Origin: Achromobacter pestifer
GTDB lineage: Bacteria > Pseudomonadota > Gammaproteobacteria > Burkholderiales > Burkholderiaceae_B
Assembly (NCBI RefSeq): GCF_013267355.1
Contig: NZ_CP053985.1
Location: 1,240,001 to 1,304,000 of the forward strand
Reading direction: 5' to 3'
DNA length: 64,000 bases
Below the pieces are notes generated by a model. The model was given only the letters and a program-made list of their open reading frames with translations. It was not told where the DNA came from and did no database searches. The translations under genes and the position numbers were made by a program. Below are positions 1 to 8,759 of the stretch, one piece after another; position 1 is the stretch's first letter, and every line of letters starts with the position of its first letter.

Positions 1-218
1 TGGTGCTCGACGCCGGCCTGAAGCGCGGCGATGGGCTTGCCTGCCGCGTCGGTGGCGGAGGCCAGGCGCCAGTAATAGGCAGGCAGGCTCACGGCGGGAT
101 TGGCGGGCGAGGTGGCGGTAGTGGGCATGGAGGACGATCCTTCGCGGGGAGAGGAAGTCGGAGCGCAAGCTTGCAGCAGCGCGGCGCATACGGACGCAAG
201 GAGGATGGTTTTCTTCAT
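1..218 (-). CDS. Partial lipoprotein, possible META/HslJ-type
   Basis: The 5-prime end of a minus-strand gene that runs out of the window. The first 18 residues form a lipoprotein signal peptide (MKKTILLASVCAALLQAC) with a lipobox ending in LQAC, so the mature protein should be anchored to a membrane by a diacylglyceryl cysteine. After a Ser/Thr/Pro-rich linker comes a YYWRLASATDAAG stretch resembling the start of META/HslJ domains, which are found in heat-shock or chaperone-like lipoproteins. That family call rests on a short segment and is tentative. The start is supported by an AAAGGA motif about 8 bases upstream. Confidence 0.6.
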   Translation of the reverse strand, partial: MKKTILLASVCAALLQACAPTSSPREGSSSMPTTATSPANPAVSLPAYYWRLASATDAAGKPIAALQAGVEH

Positions 219-554
219 GGTTCGTTCCTTTCAGCCGGATGGCACTGATGAAAAGCGGGATTCTACGTTCGCGGGATGGACGTTTTGGACGCACGGCCAT
301 CCAGTCGGTTTCAAAATCTTGCCGCAGATCGGGCCTGAAGAACACCCGCCGAAGCGCTCGAAATACGGGTTTTCCCTAGGAAACAGATATCACCCTTGCC
401 CGTACACGTGTGTCTGCGAAGCCCTCGACAACTTACAACTCAACACATTACCCGCAAAATACTGCAAGTATTGCCAATACGGCACTAACGGCACGCAATA
501 CGCAAAAACCGCCGCGGTACAAGGCCGATCGCGGGCGCGATCGGCTCACCGGCG
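219..554. other. Intergenic region, 336 bases, no gene seen
   Basis: This stretch separates two minus-strand genes. It is less GC-rich than its surroundings, especially around 360-510, and should hold the promoter of the partial lipoprotein gene plus the end of the LprI-like transcript. No convincing coding frame was found on either strand. The only clear structure is the hairpin listed at 524-545. Confidence 0.5.
524..545 (-). terminator. Perfect hairpin after the LprI-like gene
   Basis: A 10-base-pair perfect stem (GCCGATCGCG / CGCGATCGGC) with a two-base loop lies 10 bases beyond the stop of the minus-strand gene at 555. It is placed like a terminator, but no T-tract follows on the minus strand, so intrinsic termination is uncertain. 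It could instead stabilise the 3-prime end of the mRNA. Confidence 0.4.
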
Positions 555-1379
555 TCAATTGGCGGGGTAGGTCGCGCCCGTCAGGCAGGCCCGGGCCCAG
601 TCATAGTCGTCGTCGCTCACGATCTCTCCGTCGATCTTGGGCAGCGGCTTGGCGGGATACAAGAAGTCCGGCTGTTGCGGCTTCATGTTCCATTTCGTCT
701 CGCCCGCTGTATCGGAGCATGCCTCGTCCGAGTTGCTGAAGGAGCACGACGCCGCCAGCTGGGGCTTGCCATCCACCACGTTGGCGACATAACGCTTGGT
801 ATAGACGCTGCCCGAGGCCCAGTATTCGTCGACGGAGCAGATGCGATCCTTGTTCTGGTAATGCCGCGTCGCGAAGCAGCCGTAGTAGGCATGTTCGCCC
901 GGAAAGATGTCGCATGAAGTCGAGTAGCCGGCGTAAGCGCCGCCGGTGAATTGCGCCTGGAACTGCTTCTGACTGAGCGCGCGGCTGATGAGCTCCGGCA
1001 ATTCAGCGCCCTTGCGCGTGGCCTTGAGTTCAGCCGCGCGGTCGCGGATCAGTTCGCGGGCGGCTGCGCCGGCCGTCTTGCCGGCGGGAACCGAGCCCGG
1101 ATCCTCGATCAGGTTCGCGAGCGCCTCGTCGCGCGCGGCGATCCAGCGCTTCTGGTTGTGCGCCAGCATGGCGCGGATGTCGCCATCAGGCGCCTGCTTC
1201 AGTATCGCGGCATAAGCCCGGTTCAGTTCGGCATCCGCGGACACCGTCTTGCGGTCCGAGCAGATCAGTTTTTCCACGGCGCTGGCGGCTTTGGCGCAAT
1301 CGATCGCGTAGGCAGGCGCGGCGAGCGCCAACAGACCCGCCACGCACAACAAGCGGCCTGCGGTGATTCCAGATTTCAT
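555..1379 (-). CDS. LprI/DUF1311-domain secreted protein
   Basis: A 274-residue exported protein. Residues 1-24 form a Sec signal peptide ending in APAYA. It is followed directly by a DUF1311 / lysozyme-inhibitor LprI-type domain (DCAKAASAVEKLICSDR then AELNRAYAAIL), a cysteine-paired helical module common in periplasmic proteins. The C-terminal 130 residues are not recognised. They carry several cysteines (TSCDIFPG, YYGCFATR, AASCSF, EACSD) that could form disulfides in the periplasm. The start at MKSGITAG was preferred over an upstream frame extension because it begins the signal peptide. Whether it inhibits lysozyme is unknown; family members have diverse or undefined roles. Confidence 0.7.
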   Translation of the reverse strand: MKSGITAGRLLCVAGLLALAAPAYAIDCAKAASAVEKLICSDRKTVSADAELNRAYAAILKQAPDGDIRAMLAHNQKRWIAARDEALANLIEDPGSVPAGKTAGAAARELIRDRAAELKATRKGAELPELISRALSQKQFQAQFTGGAYAGYSTSCDIFPGEHAYYGCFATRHYQNKDRICSVDEYWASGSVYTKRYVANVVDGKPQLAASCSFSNSDEACSDTAGETKWNMKPQQPDFLYPAKPLPKIDGEIVSDDDYDWARACLTGATYPAN

Positions 1380-1664
1380 GTGAAGTTTCTCGTTGAGGAT
1401 GCGCCTTGCAGGGTCTCGATGCCTGAAGACCGTGTTGTCGCCCATCGCGAGGCGGCGGCAAGGCTGCAATTTTGCACGGGACTTTTTAACAGACTGGAAA
1501 CAGAGTTCTACGCTCTGCAACGTCCTCGCCGGAATATTCCCCTTCCCTTGCGCGTCTACCGGGTGGCGAGCCGCATTGAAGACCTCGCGGCGCTCTATGG
1601 ATCAACCAGCCGATCACGCCGGTTATCGCAACCGGCCTCACGGCGCAGAACGGAAGTACTTGAT

Positions 1665-2432
1665 ATGAAGTCGATCAGATCCCTTGCCTGCGGCATTGCC
1701 CTGGCGTGCACGACGGCCGCCAGCGCCTGGGCCGCTCCCAGCCTGAACGTGTACGGACCGGGCGGACCCGCACCCGCGATGAAGGAAGCGGCCGCGGCGT
1801 TCGGCAAGCTGCACGGCATCGAGGTTGCCGTCATCGCGGGGCCGACGCCGGCCTGGGCCGACAAGGCCAAACAGGACGCCGACGTGATTTACAGCGGCGC
1901 CGAGAACATGATGAGCGGCTTTGCCACGGCGCTTCCGGGCGTGTTCGAACTGCGCGAGGCCCGCACGCTGTACCTGCGGCCCTCCGCCATCCTGGTGCGC
2001 CCGGGCAACCCCAAGGCCATCAACGGTTTCAAGGACCTGCTCAAGCCGGGCATCAAGGTCATGGCCGTGTCAGGCGCGGGACAGACCGGATTGTGGGAAG
2101 ACGTGGCGGGCCGACTCGGCGACATCGAGACCGTGCGCGCCTTCCGCGCCAATCTGGTGCTGCCGGAAGCCGGCAACAGCGCGCAGGCGCGTGCCCAATG
2201 GACCGAGGACAAGTCCATAGACGCCTGGCTGATCTGGAACATCTGGCAGGTGTCGAACCCCGAGCTGGCCGGCGTGGTCGAGGTGGAAGAGCCGTACCGC
2301 ATCTATCGCGACGCGGGCGCCGTCATCACCAAGAAAGGCAAGGGCAATGCGCAAGCGCAGGCCTTTGTCGACTTCCTGACGGCGCCCGAAGGCCGGGCGA
2401 TCTTCAAGAAGTGGGGCTGGAAGACGGATTGA
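1665..2432 (+). CDS. AcfC-like periplasmic substrate-binding protein
   Basis: A 255-residue exported protein with a signal peptide ending in ASAWA. The mature N-terminus LNVYGPGGPAPAMKEAAAAF matches the AcfC (accessory colonization factor) branch of the periplasmic binding protein fold, related to molybdate and sulfate binding proteins. AcfC was named in Vibrio cholerae, where it is linked to colonization; its ligand is not established, and sulfate or another oxyanion is only a guess. No ABC permease or ATPase gene lies beside it, so it may be an orphan binding protein or work in chemotaxis. It converges with the GntR gene after 27 bases. Confidence 0.7.
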   Translation: MKSIRSLACGIALACTTAASAWAAPSLNVYGPGGPAPAMKEAAAAFGKLHGIEVAVIAGPTPAWADKAKQDADVIYSGAENMMSGFATALPGVFELREARTLYLRPSAILVRPGNPKAINGFKDLLKPGIKVMAVSGAGQTGLWEDVAGRLGDIETVRAFRANLVLPEAGNSAQARAQWTEDKSIDAWLIWNIWQVSNPELAGVVEVEEPYRIYRDAGAVITKKGKGNAQAQAFVDFLTAPEGRAIFKKWGWKTD

Positions 2433-2459
2433 AGTCCGTCAGCCGCCTGGCGCGCCGGG

Positions 2460-3122
2460 TCAGGTCTTGACCATGGAACGGGGCAGGTTGATCAGGAAAT
2501 CCGCCAGCCCCTTGGCGCCCTGGGCCAGCGAAATGTGGCGCATCATCATCTGGTGCGCCCGATCTGGATCGTTGGCCAGGATTGCCTCCAGCAATTCGCC
2601 GTGTTGCTCGTACGAGGCGCGCACGCGGCCCACCGCGCTGAACGCATGGCGCAGGTATGCGCCAGTGCGGGCGCGCAGGCTCAGCAGTTCCTGCCGCAGA
2701 TAGGGATTGCGGCAACCGCGGTACAGAACCTCGTGAAACGCGTGGTTGGCCTCGCGCCACCCCTGGGCGTCGTCGGCTTGCGCCAGCGCGGCCGCCTCGC
2801 GATGGATCCGCGCCAGTTCCTGGCGCTCTTCGGACGACATGCGCTGACAGGCCATGCGCGTGCAAACCCCCTCCATCTCCGCCATCAGCTCCCAGATGGC
2901 CAATAGCTCCTGCACGTCCAGCCTCGCCACTTCCATGCCGTTGCGGGGCTGGCTCGCCAGCATGCCCTGCACTTTCAGCTGAATCAGCGCCTCGCGCACA
3001 GGCGTGCGCGACACGCCGAAGCGCGCAGCAAGCTCCTGCTCATCTATCGGGTCGCCAGGCAGCAGGACGCCGGCGCGGATGTCCTCCTCGACGGCCAAAC
3101 GGATGCGTTCGCTGACTTTCAT
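2460..3122 (-). CDS. GntR/FadR-type transcriptional regulator (FCD domain)
   Basis: A 220-residue regulator. Residues 1-65 form a GntR winged helix (ARFGVSRTPVREALIQLKVQGML), and residues 75-205 form an all-helical FCD effector domain with the usual H-rich metal or ligand pocket (HEVLYRG, HGELLEAI, MMRHI). It is transcribed divergently from the amidase/CoA operon, with the palindrome at 3169-3184 between them, so it most likely represses that operon and itself. Its effector is probably an acid or an intermediate of the pathway. ATG at 3122 is taken as the start; a GTG nine bases upstream is possible. Confidence 0.9.
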   Translation of the reverse strand: MKVSERIRLAVEEDIRAGVLLPGDPIDEQELAARFGVSRTPVREALIQLKVQGMLASQPRNGMEVARLDVQELLAIWELMAEMEGVCTRMACQRMSSEERQELARIHREAAALAQADDAQGWREANHAFHEVLYRGCRNPYLRQELLSLRARTGAYLRHAFSAVGRVRASYEQHGELLEAILANDPDRAHQMMMRHISLAQGAKGLADFLINLPRSMVKT

Positions 3123-3168
3123 TCTTCTCACATATAAAAATTCTGTTGCTGTAAATTATCCCTTGTTC

Positions 3169-3184
3169 TATAAATATATTTATA
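3169..3184. promoter_or_regulatory. Perfect AT palindrome, candidate GntR operator
   Basis: TATAAATATATTTATA is a perfect 16-base palindrome in the AT-rich gap between the divergent GntR gene and the amidase operon, 33 bases before the ATG at 3217. Its position and symmetry fit an operator bound by a dimeric GntR protein, probably covering promoters in both directions. It also contains TATAAT-like sequence, so part of it may simply be a promoter element. Confidence 0.5.
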
Positions 3185-3216
3185 AAGATTCAAAAAATAC
3201 ATTGCAAGGGAAGAAT

Positions 3217-3402
3217 ATGACTGTTCCAGATCTGGCCAAAGGTTCGCCGCCCGGCAATTCCGGCGCGGCATCATTGGCCCAGGGCTTGCGCGAACTCCTG
3301 GCGCTGCAAGGCATGGAGGCCAGCGAGGCACAGGCCCGCGGCGTCGCCAAGACGCTGATGCGCCTCGCGCCGCCGGCGCGCCCGCAGGAGCCCTTGCGAT
3401 GA
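3217..3402 (+). CDS. Small AtzG-like (DUF4089-type) amidase partner
   Basis: A 61-residue protein with a good ribosome-binding site (AAGGGAAGA) and a stop that overlaps the next ATG in an ATGA junction, so it is translationally coupled to the amidase. Its helical region LRELLALQGMEASEAQARGVAKTLMRLA resembles GatC/AtzG-type small subunits. In the atrazine/cyanuric acid pathway AtzG is needed for AtzE amidase assembly. The similarity here is short, so the assignment leans on size, position and coupling. Confidence 0.6.
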   Translation: MTVPDLAKGSPPGNSGAASLAQGLRELLALQGMEASEAQARGVAKTLMRLAPPARPQEPLR

Positions 3403-4772
3403 CGCCGGCCGGGCTGCCCGCCAGCATCGCGGAATTGCGTGCCGCCCTGCAGCGGGGCGAGGTCGGCCTGCAAGAAGCCCTGTCGAGACAACAGGCGGCC
3501 TTCGCCGCCGATACGCGGCATAGCTGCGCCACCGTGTTCGAGACGCCCCAGCGGTTGCCGGATCCGTCCCTGCCGCTGGCCGGCGTGGGCCTGGCGCACA
3601 AGGACATCTACACCCTCGACGGCCGCGCGCCGGGCTGCGGCGCCAAGCCGGCCCGGCCCGCAGCGCGCGCCGCGGCCGCGACATTGATCCGCCGCCTGGA
3701 CCAGGCGGGCAGCCAGCCCCTGGCAGCCCTGGTCATGGCGGAACATGCTTGCGGCGCCACCGGCGAAAACCCGCATTACCCGCTGCCCCGAAACCCGCTC
3801 GATGCGCAAGCCGCGGTGGGCGGATCGTCGAGCGGATCCGCAGTCGCGGTCGCCGCCGGCCTGTGCTACGGGTCGCTGGGCACCGACACCGCCGGATCGG
3901 TGCGCATCCCGGCCGCGACTTGCGGCATCCTGGGACTCAAACCCACCCGAGGCCTGCTGCCCACCCGCGGCATCGCACCGCTGGCTTCCAGCCTGGACAC
4001 CGCGGGAATACTTGCGCGTAGCGCCGCCGACGCAGCGCTCCTGCTGGAAAACCTGGTCGCTGCGGCACAGGCAAGGCGTCTCTTTCCCTTGGGCGCAGGC
4101 GCGCTGGCCCAGACGGGCGCAACAGCGGACTGGCGTGTCGCCACGTGTTGGGAGCATCCGAATCCGGCCGTGACTTTGGATGATGAGGTCGGCCAGGTTC
4201 TGCAAGGCCTGGTGGACGCGCTACCGCGAGGCATGGCAGCCTCCCCGGTCAAGCTCGCGGACCTGCCGACGTGGAGCCGGCTGGCGGAAACCTTGCTGCA
4301 TGCCGAAGCCGCCACCGTGCACCAGGCCGCGCTGCGCGGACAGGCCCCGCCGCTGGCGCCGCTCACGCGCACCATCGCGCTCGCTGGCGCGGCGCTGCCC
4401 TCCCCCTGGTACATCGACGCACTGCGCCAGCGCGGCGCCCATGCCCGCCGATTCATCGCGACCGCGCTGCGCCATGCCGACCTGCTGCTGACGCCAGCAC
4501 TGCCGCGCGGCGTGCCCGACTGGCGGCAAGTGCTGACCGAATCCAGCGAATTCGAACCGCGCCGGCTGCTGGACCTGTTCTCCTGGATGTCGTTCGTCAA
4601 CTACCTGGGCCTGCCCGCGATCGTCGTTCCCATCGGACTGGACCGCCGCCAGCGCCCTATCAGCATCCAGGCGATCGCCCGGCCCGGACAAGAAGCCCGG
4701 CTGCTGGCGTTCGCCCGCCACGTGGAGCAAGCGCGCCCCGGCGCGGCTCCTCTTCTTCCATCCACTCCTTGA
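3399..4772 (+). CDS. Amidase-signature hydrolase, AtzE/GatA-like
   Basis: A 457-residue cytoplasmic amidase. The Ser-cisSer-Lys catalytic set is visible: Lys68 in AHKDIYTLDG, the cis-Ser in GGSSSGS (141-147) and the nucleophile Ser167 in GTDTAGSVRIP. It should hydrolyse a carboxamide or a related C-N bond. With the small protein encoded just upstream it likely forms an AtzE/AtzG-type complex. It is the first catabolic enzyme of the operon, followed after 10 bases by a CoA-transferase, which would activate the acid it releases. The substrate cannot be read from the sequence. Confidence 0.9.
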   Translation: MTPAGLPASIAELRAALQRGEVGLQEALSRQQAAFAADTRHSCATVFETPQRLPDPSLPLAGVGLAHKDIYTLDGRAPGCGAKPARPAARAAAATLIRRLDQAGSQPLAALVMAEHACGATGENPHYPLPRNPLDAQAAVGGSSSGSAVAVAAGLCYGSLGTDTAGSVRIPAATCGILGLKPTRGLLPTRGIAPLASSLDTAGILARSAADAALLLENLVAAAQARRLFPLGAGALAQTGATADWRVATCWEHPNPAVTLDDEVGQVLQGLVDALPRGMAASPVKLADLPTWSRLAETLLHAEAATVHQAALRGQAPPLAPLTRTIALAGAALPSPWYIDALRQRGAHARRFIATALRHADLLLTPALPRGVPDWRQVLTESSEFEPRRLLDLFSWMSFVNYLGLPAIVVPIGLDRRQRPISIQAIARPGQEARLLAFARHVEQARPGAAPLLPSTP

Positions 4773-4782
4773 CGCCGAGACC

Positions 4783-5979
4783 ATGCCACAACTCTCCGCC
4801 TCGCCTGCCTTGCGGCGCTTTCGCGTGCTAGACCTCTCCCGTGTGCGGGCCGGCCCCACTTGCGTGCGCATGCTCGCGGATTTTGGCGCGGACGTGATCC
4901 GCATCGAACCGCCGCCCGGCGTCGATCCCAACGAGGCCATGTTCGCGGCCGACCGCTGGAGCGGGGACTTCCAGAACCTCAACCGCAACAAGCGGTCGTT
5001 GACGCTCAACCTGAAGAAACCCGAAGGCCTGGCGGTGTTCAAGCGCCTGGCCGCCGAGGCGGACGTGGTGGTGGAGAACTGGCGCCCGGACGTCAAACAG
5101 CGGCTTGGGCTCGACTATGAATCGTTGCGCCAGCTCAATCCCCGCCTGATACTCGCCAGCATTTCCGGATTTGGCCAGACCGGCCCCTATGCAGGGCGGC
5201 CGGGCTTCGACCAGATCATCCAGGGCATGGGCGGACTGATGTCGGTCACCGGGCTGCCGGGCCAGGGCCCCGTGCGCGCGGGCCTCGCGGTGGCGGATTC
5301 GAGCACGGGCCTGTACGCCGCGCTGGGCATCCTGACGGCCTTGCTGGAACGCGAACAGTCCGGCCAGGGCCAGTGGGTCCACGCCTCCCTGCTCCATGCC
5401 CAGATCGCCATGATGGACTTCCAGGCGGCGCGCTACCTGAACGACGGCGACGTCCCCCGCCAGGAAGGCAACGACCATCCGACCAGCAGTCCGATGGGCC
5501 TGTTCCACGCGAACGACGGCATGTTCAATCTGGGCGCCGCTGGCGAAGGCAATTGGAAGCGCTTCTGCAGGGCGCTGGAACGCCAGGATTGGGAAACCGA
5601 TCCCGAATTCGCCACGGAAAAGCTGCGCGTGGCCAATCGCCAGCGTTTGAACCGCGAGATCCAGGCGGTTTTCCTGAACGCGGACGTGAACCACTGGGTC
5701 ACGCTGCTGAACGAGGCAGGCGTGCCCGCCGGTCCGGTCTATTCCGTGCCGCAAATGTTCGAGGATCCCCAGGTGAAACACCTGGAGACCGCGCGCGCGT
5801 GCCCGGCCTGGCAAGGCGGCGAACGCACACTGATCACTCAACCGGTCACCTTGGCCAGGACGCCCGCGGACATCGCCCGCACCGCGCCGGGCTGGGGCGA
5901 ACATACCGAGGAAATCCTGCTCGAAGCCGGCTACGCCGATGCCGACATCGAGCGCCTGCGCGCAGCCCGCGCCATCTGA
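4783..5979 (+). CDS. Class III CoA-transferase (CaiB/BaiF family)
   Basis: A 398-residue family III acyl-CoA:carboxylate CoA-transferase, which moves CoA through an aspartyl-CoA anhydride. The catalytic aspartate is probably Asp172 (GLAVADSSTG), matching Asp169 of formyl-CoA transferase. N-terminal LDLSRVRAGPTCVRMLADFGADVIRIEPP and the NRNKRSLTLNLK stretch are typical of the family. Located between the amidase and an enoyl-CoA hydratase, it likely activates the free acid of the pathway. There is one CoA-transferase here and two more in the unrelated cluster at 28.6-33.2 kb. Confidence 0.9.
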   Translation: MPQLSASPALRRFRVLDLSRVRAGPTCVRMLADFGADVIRIEPPPGVDPNEAMFAADRWSGDFQNLNRNKRSLTLNLKKPEGLAVFKRLAAEADVVVENWRPDVKQRLGLDYESLRQLNPRLILASISGFGQTGPYAGRPGFDQIIQGMGGLMSVTGLPGQGPVRAGLAVADSSTGLYAALGILTALLEREQSGQGQWVHASLLHAQIAMMDFQAARYLNDGDVPRQEGNDHPTSSPMGLFHANDGMFNLGAAGEGNWKRFCRALERQDWETDPEFATEKLRVANRQRLNREIQAVFLNADVNHWVTLLNEAGVPAGPVYSVPQMFEDPQVKHLETARACPAWQGGERTLITQPVTLARTPADIARTAPGWGEHTEEILLEAGYADADIERLRAARAI

Positions 5980-5998
5980 GGTCCAAGCGAAATCCTCC

Positions 5999-6805
5999 AT
6001 GACCCAAACCTCTGCCCCCACCGCCGGCCGCCTGGACATTGAGTCCGAGGGCAACGTCGTGCGCGTGCGCATCGTCAATCCCGCGCGCTACAACGCCATG
6101 TCCCTGGCCATGTGGGAAGACCTGGCGCGCGTGCTGCGCGATACCGAAAACATGGCGGGCGCGCGCGCCGTCGTCCTGATGGGCGCGGGCCAACGCGCCT
6201 TCGTGTCCGGCGCCGACATCTCCGAATTCGCCTCGCAGCGCAAGGATCCCGCGCAGGTCGCCCGCTACGACGCGGCAGTGGCCGCAGCCCTGCGCGCCTT
6301 GAGCGCATGCCCGCTGCCGGTGATTGCAGCGATACGCGGCATCTGCATGGGCGGCGGCATGGCCCTGGCGCTGGCCTGCGACCTGCGCTACTGCACGCCA
6401 GCCTCGCGCTTCCGGATGCCGGCGGGCCGGCTGGGCCTGGGCTACGCGACGGAGGGCCTGCAGCGCATGCGCGACATGTTGGGCACGGCGCGTACCGCCG
6501 ACCTGTTCCTGACCGCGCGTACCGTGGACGGCCTGGAGGCTGCCCGCATCGGTCTGGTGCAGGAAGTCTATGCCGAGGACGTGTTCGAGCAGGCCGTCGC
6601 GCAGCGTATCAGCGACGTGGCGGGCAACGCGCCGCTTACCTTGCGCGCCGCCAAGATGGCCTTGCGCCACCTTGCCGGCGAGCCCTCGGCGCCAACCGCG
6701 CAAGCGGTGGACCAAGCCGTGGGCGCCTGCTTTCTCAGCCAGGATTACCAGGAAGGGCAGCTCGCCTTCCGCGAAAAAAGACCGCCAGTCTTTACCGGAG
6801 GCTGA
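5999..6805 (+). CDS. Enoyl-CoA hydratase/isomerase family protein
   Basis: A 268-residue crotonase-fold enzyme. The two oxyanion-hole segments are present (FVSGADISEF and GICMGGGMALALACDLR). The usual acidic catalytic pair is not obvious in the GLGYATEG segment, so it may hydrate, isomerise or hydrolyse a CoA ester with altered chemistry. It starts 20 bases after the CoA-transferase and probably acts on its product. Length is normal for the family. Confidence 0.88.
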   Translation: MTQTSAPTAGRLDIESEGNVVRVRIVNPARYNAMSLAMWEDLARVLRDTENMAGARAVVLMGAGQRAFVSGADISEFASQRKDPAQVARYDAAVAAALRALSACPLPVIAAIRGICMGGGMALALACDLRYCTPASRFRMPAGRLGLGYATEGLQRMRDMLGTARTADLFLTARTVDGLEAARIGLVQEVYAEDVFEQAVAQRISDVAGNAPLTLRAAKMALRHLAGEPSAPTAQAVDQAVGACFLSQDYQEGQLAFREKRPPVFTGG

Positions 6806-6885
6806 GCGCAGGCGCGCCCGGCTTCTTCCTGGCGCGGCGCCGCCGCGCCGCTCGCAGTGTTTATCAAGCAACAAGGGGAAAATGC

Positions 6886-7863
6886 ATGAAAACGCTCCAT
6901 AGGATGACCCTGGCCGGCGCTCTTTGCGCCTATGCCGCGGCCAGCCACGCCGTCGGCCCGCGGCCGGCGCCCGCTCCGCAGAAGCAGACCCTGACGGTGG
7001 GCTACGTCAAGGTCGGCCATCTTTCGCCCATCATCTTCGTCGCCGACGAACTGAAGGCCTGCAACGTGGAGGTCAAGCCCGTCGAATTCGTCCGCTACGC
7101 CGACGCACGCACCGCCCTGCTTTCCGGATCGGTGGATGTCTCCGGCATCGGCCCCGCGGACCTGGCCATCGCACTCGCCCAGGGCAGCCAGAAACTGATT
7201 GGCCTGTCGGGAGTCGCGTCCTCGCCCAAATATCTGGTGACGCGCAAAGGCGTCAAGATGGACGATTGGAAAGATCTGGCCGGCAAGCGCATCGGCATCG
7301 CGCCGGGATCCGCCGTCTGGTTCCAATGGGCCGCCATGCTGGCCGAAAAGGGCGTGCCGTACAACACTTTCACCGCCGTCAACATCCAGGGCGGCGGCAC
7401 GGCCTTCGTCCAGTCGCTGCAGCGCGGCGACGTCGACGCCGTCGCCTTGTGGGAGCCCTTCGAGTCGCAGCTGGTCGCGGATGGCACGGCCTTCTTCGCC
7501 AAGAATCTCGAATACAGCCAGAGCAAGGCGGTCGGCGCGGAGTTGGGACTGCTTGCCGCCACGCGCGACGCGTTGCGCGACAAGCGCGAAGCGGTCAAGT
7601 GCTTCCTGTGGGCCTACAAGAACGCGGAGGAAAAGCTGGCCAAGGATCCGGAGGCGTTCGCGGCAGCCTATTCCAAATACACCGGGTTGCCCTTGAACGT
7701 CACACGTGAATCGGCCAAGCTGATCAAGCTCGGCGGCGTGCTGGACCTGGAGCAGATGCGGCGCCAGGCCAAGACCTTCAATGAACTGGGCGTCATTCCC
7801 AAGGACGTGAGCGGGCAGATCGATACGGTATGGGATGCCGCTTTGCTCAAGGAAATCATGTGA
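6886..7863 (+). CDS. ABC transporter substrate-binding protein (NMT1/SsuA type)
   Basis: A 325-residue periplasmic binding protein with a signal peptide (first about 22 residues) and the TLTVGYVKVGHLSPIIFVADEL start typical of the NMT1/TauA/SsuA group, which bind sulfonates, pyrimidine precursors, nitrilotriacetate-like compounds or aromatic acids. AAGGGG is placed well before the ATG. It forms a complete importer with the permease and ATPase that follow. An importer in the middle of a catabolic operon suggests it brings in the operon substrate. Confidence 0.9.
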   Translation: MKTLHRMTLAGALCAYAAASHAVGPRPAPAPQKQTLTVGYVKVGHLSPIIFVADELKACNVEVKPVEFVRYADARTALLSGSVDVSGIGPADLAIALAQGSQKLIGLSGVASSPKYLVTRKGVKMDDWKDLAGKRIGIAPGSAVWFQWAAMLAEKGVPYNTFTAVNIQGGGTAFVQSLQRGDVDAVALWEPFESQLVADGTAFFAKNLEYSQSKAVGAELGLLAATRDALRDKREAVKCFLWAYKNAEEKLAKDPEAFAAAYSKYTGLPLNVTRESAKLIKLGGVLDLEQMRRQAKTFNELGVIPKDVSGQIDTVWDAALLKEIM

Positions 7864-7915
7864 TTGCGCCGCTGGCGGCAGGCTTGGACGCCGGCCGCCA
7901 GCCAGGGAGATACAG

Positions 7916-8752
7916 GTGAACGCTTCAACATTGAAATACGCAACGCCGATCCGCCGCTCCCGCCGCGCGATCGGCCAGGCCGGGCTGGCCTTGGCCGTGC
8001 CCGTCCTTATCCTGATCGTCTGGCAGTTGGTGGGGCAGTCTCCGGACATGGCAGGCGTGGTGCCCACGCCGGTCCAGGTCGCCCGCGCCTGGTATGCCTG
8101 GATCTTCGGCTCTCCCGGCATGGGCCTTAACCCCTATCAGGGAACCTGGGTGGGCAACGTGCAGTACTCGGCCATGCGCGTGCTCCAGGGCTTCGCCCTG
8201 GCGATGCTGCTGGGCATTCCGCTGGGCCTGACCATAGGCTGGAGCCGCCTGGCCTCGCAGATGCTGGACCCGCTGGTCCAGGGACTGCGGCCGATTCCCA
8301 TCACGGCATGGCTGCCCTTCTCCATCGCGCTGTTCGGCATACGCGACATGGGTTCGATCTTCCTGATCTTCCTGGGCGGCTTCTACGCCATCGTCGTCAA
8401 CACCACGCAGGGCGCCCGCGACGTCGACCGCAACCTGGTACGCGCAGCCAGCATGATGGGCGCGTCTTCGGGACAGTTGTTGCGCCGGGTCGTGCTGCCC
8501 GCCGCCATGCCGGCCATTTTCACCGGGCTGCGCATCGGCCTGGGCATCTCCTGGACGGCGGTGATCGTCTCTGAAATGGTGGCCGTGAAGTCGGGCCTGG
8601 GCTACGTGCTCTGGGACGCCTACTACGTCGGCCGCATGGACATCGTGCTGGCGGACATGGTGTCCATCGGCCTGATGGGCTTTCTCAGCGACCGCCTGAT
8701 CGTCATCATCGAGCGCCGCGTCCTGGTCTGGCGCATGCTGCAGAATCATTGA
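7916..8752 (+). CDS. ABC transporter permease (SsuC/TauC type)
   Basis: A 278-residue inner-membrane permease with about six hydrophobic segments. It has the EAA-type loop that contacts the ATPase (RAASMMGASSGQLLRRVVLP). The start is a GTG with AGGGAGA upstream. It pairs with the binding protein 52 bases upstream and with the ATPase 7 bases downstream. The length is slightly above that of SsuC because of an N-terminal cytoplasmic extension. Confidence 0.92.
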   Translation: MNASTLKYATPIRRSRRAIGQAGLALAVPVLILIVWQLVGQSPDMAGVVPTPVQVARAWYAWIFGSPGMGLNPYQGTWVGNVQYSAMRVLQGFALAMLLGIPLGLTIGWSRLASQMLDPLVQGLRPIPITAWLPFSIALFGIRDMGSIFLIFLGGFYAIVVNTTQGARDVDRNLVRAASMMGASSGQLLRRVVLPAAMPAIFTGLRIGLGISWTAVIVSEMVAVKSGLGYVLWDAYYVGRMDIVLADMVSIGLMGFLSDRLIVIIERRVLVWRMLQNH

Positions 8753-8759
8753 GGGTGCC

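Noticed and set aside
100-739. Two overlapping plus-strand frames through the first intergenic gap
   Set aside because: They cross the starts and ends of real minus-strand genes, and the parts in the gap have no coding character.
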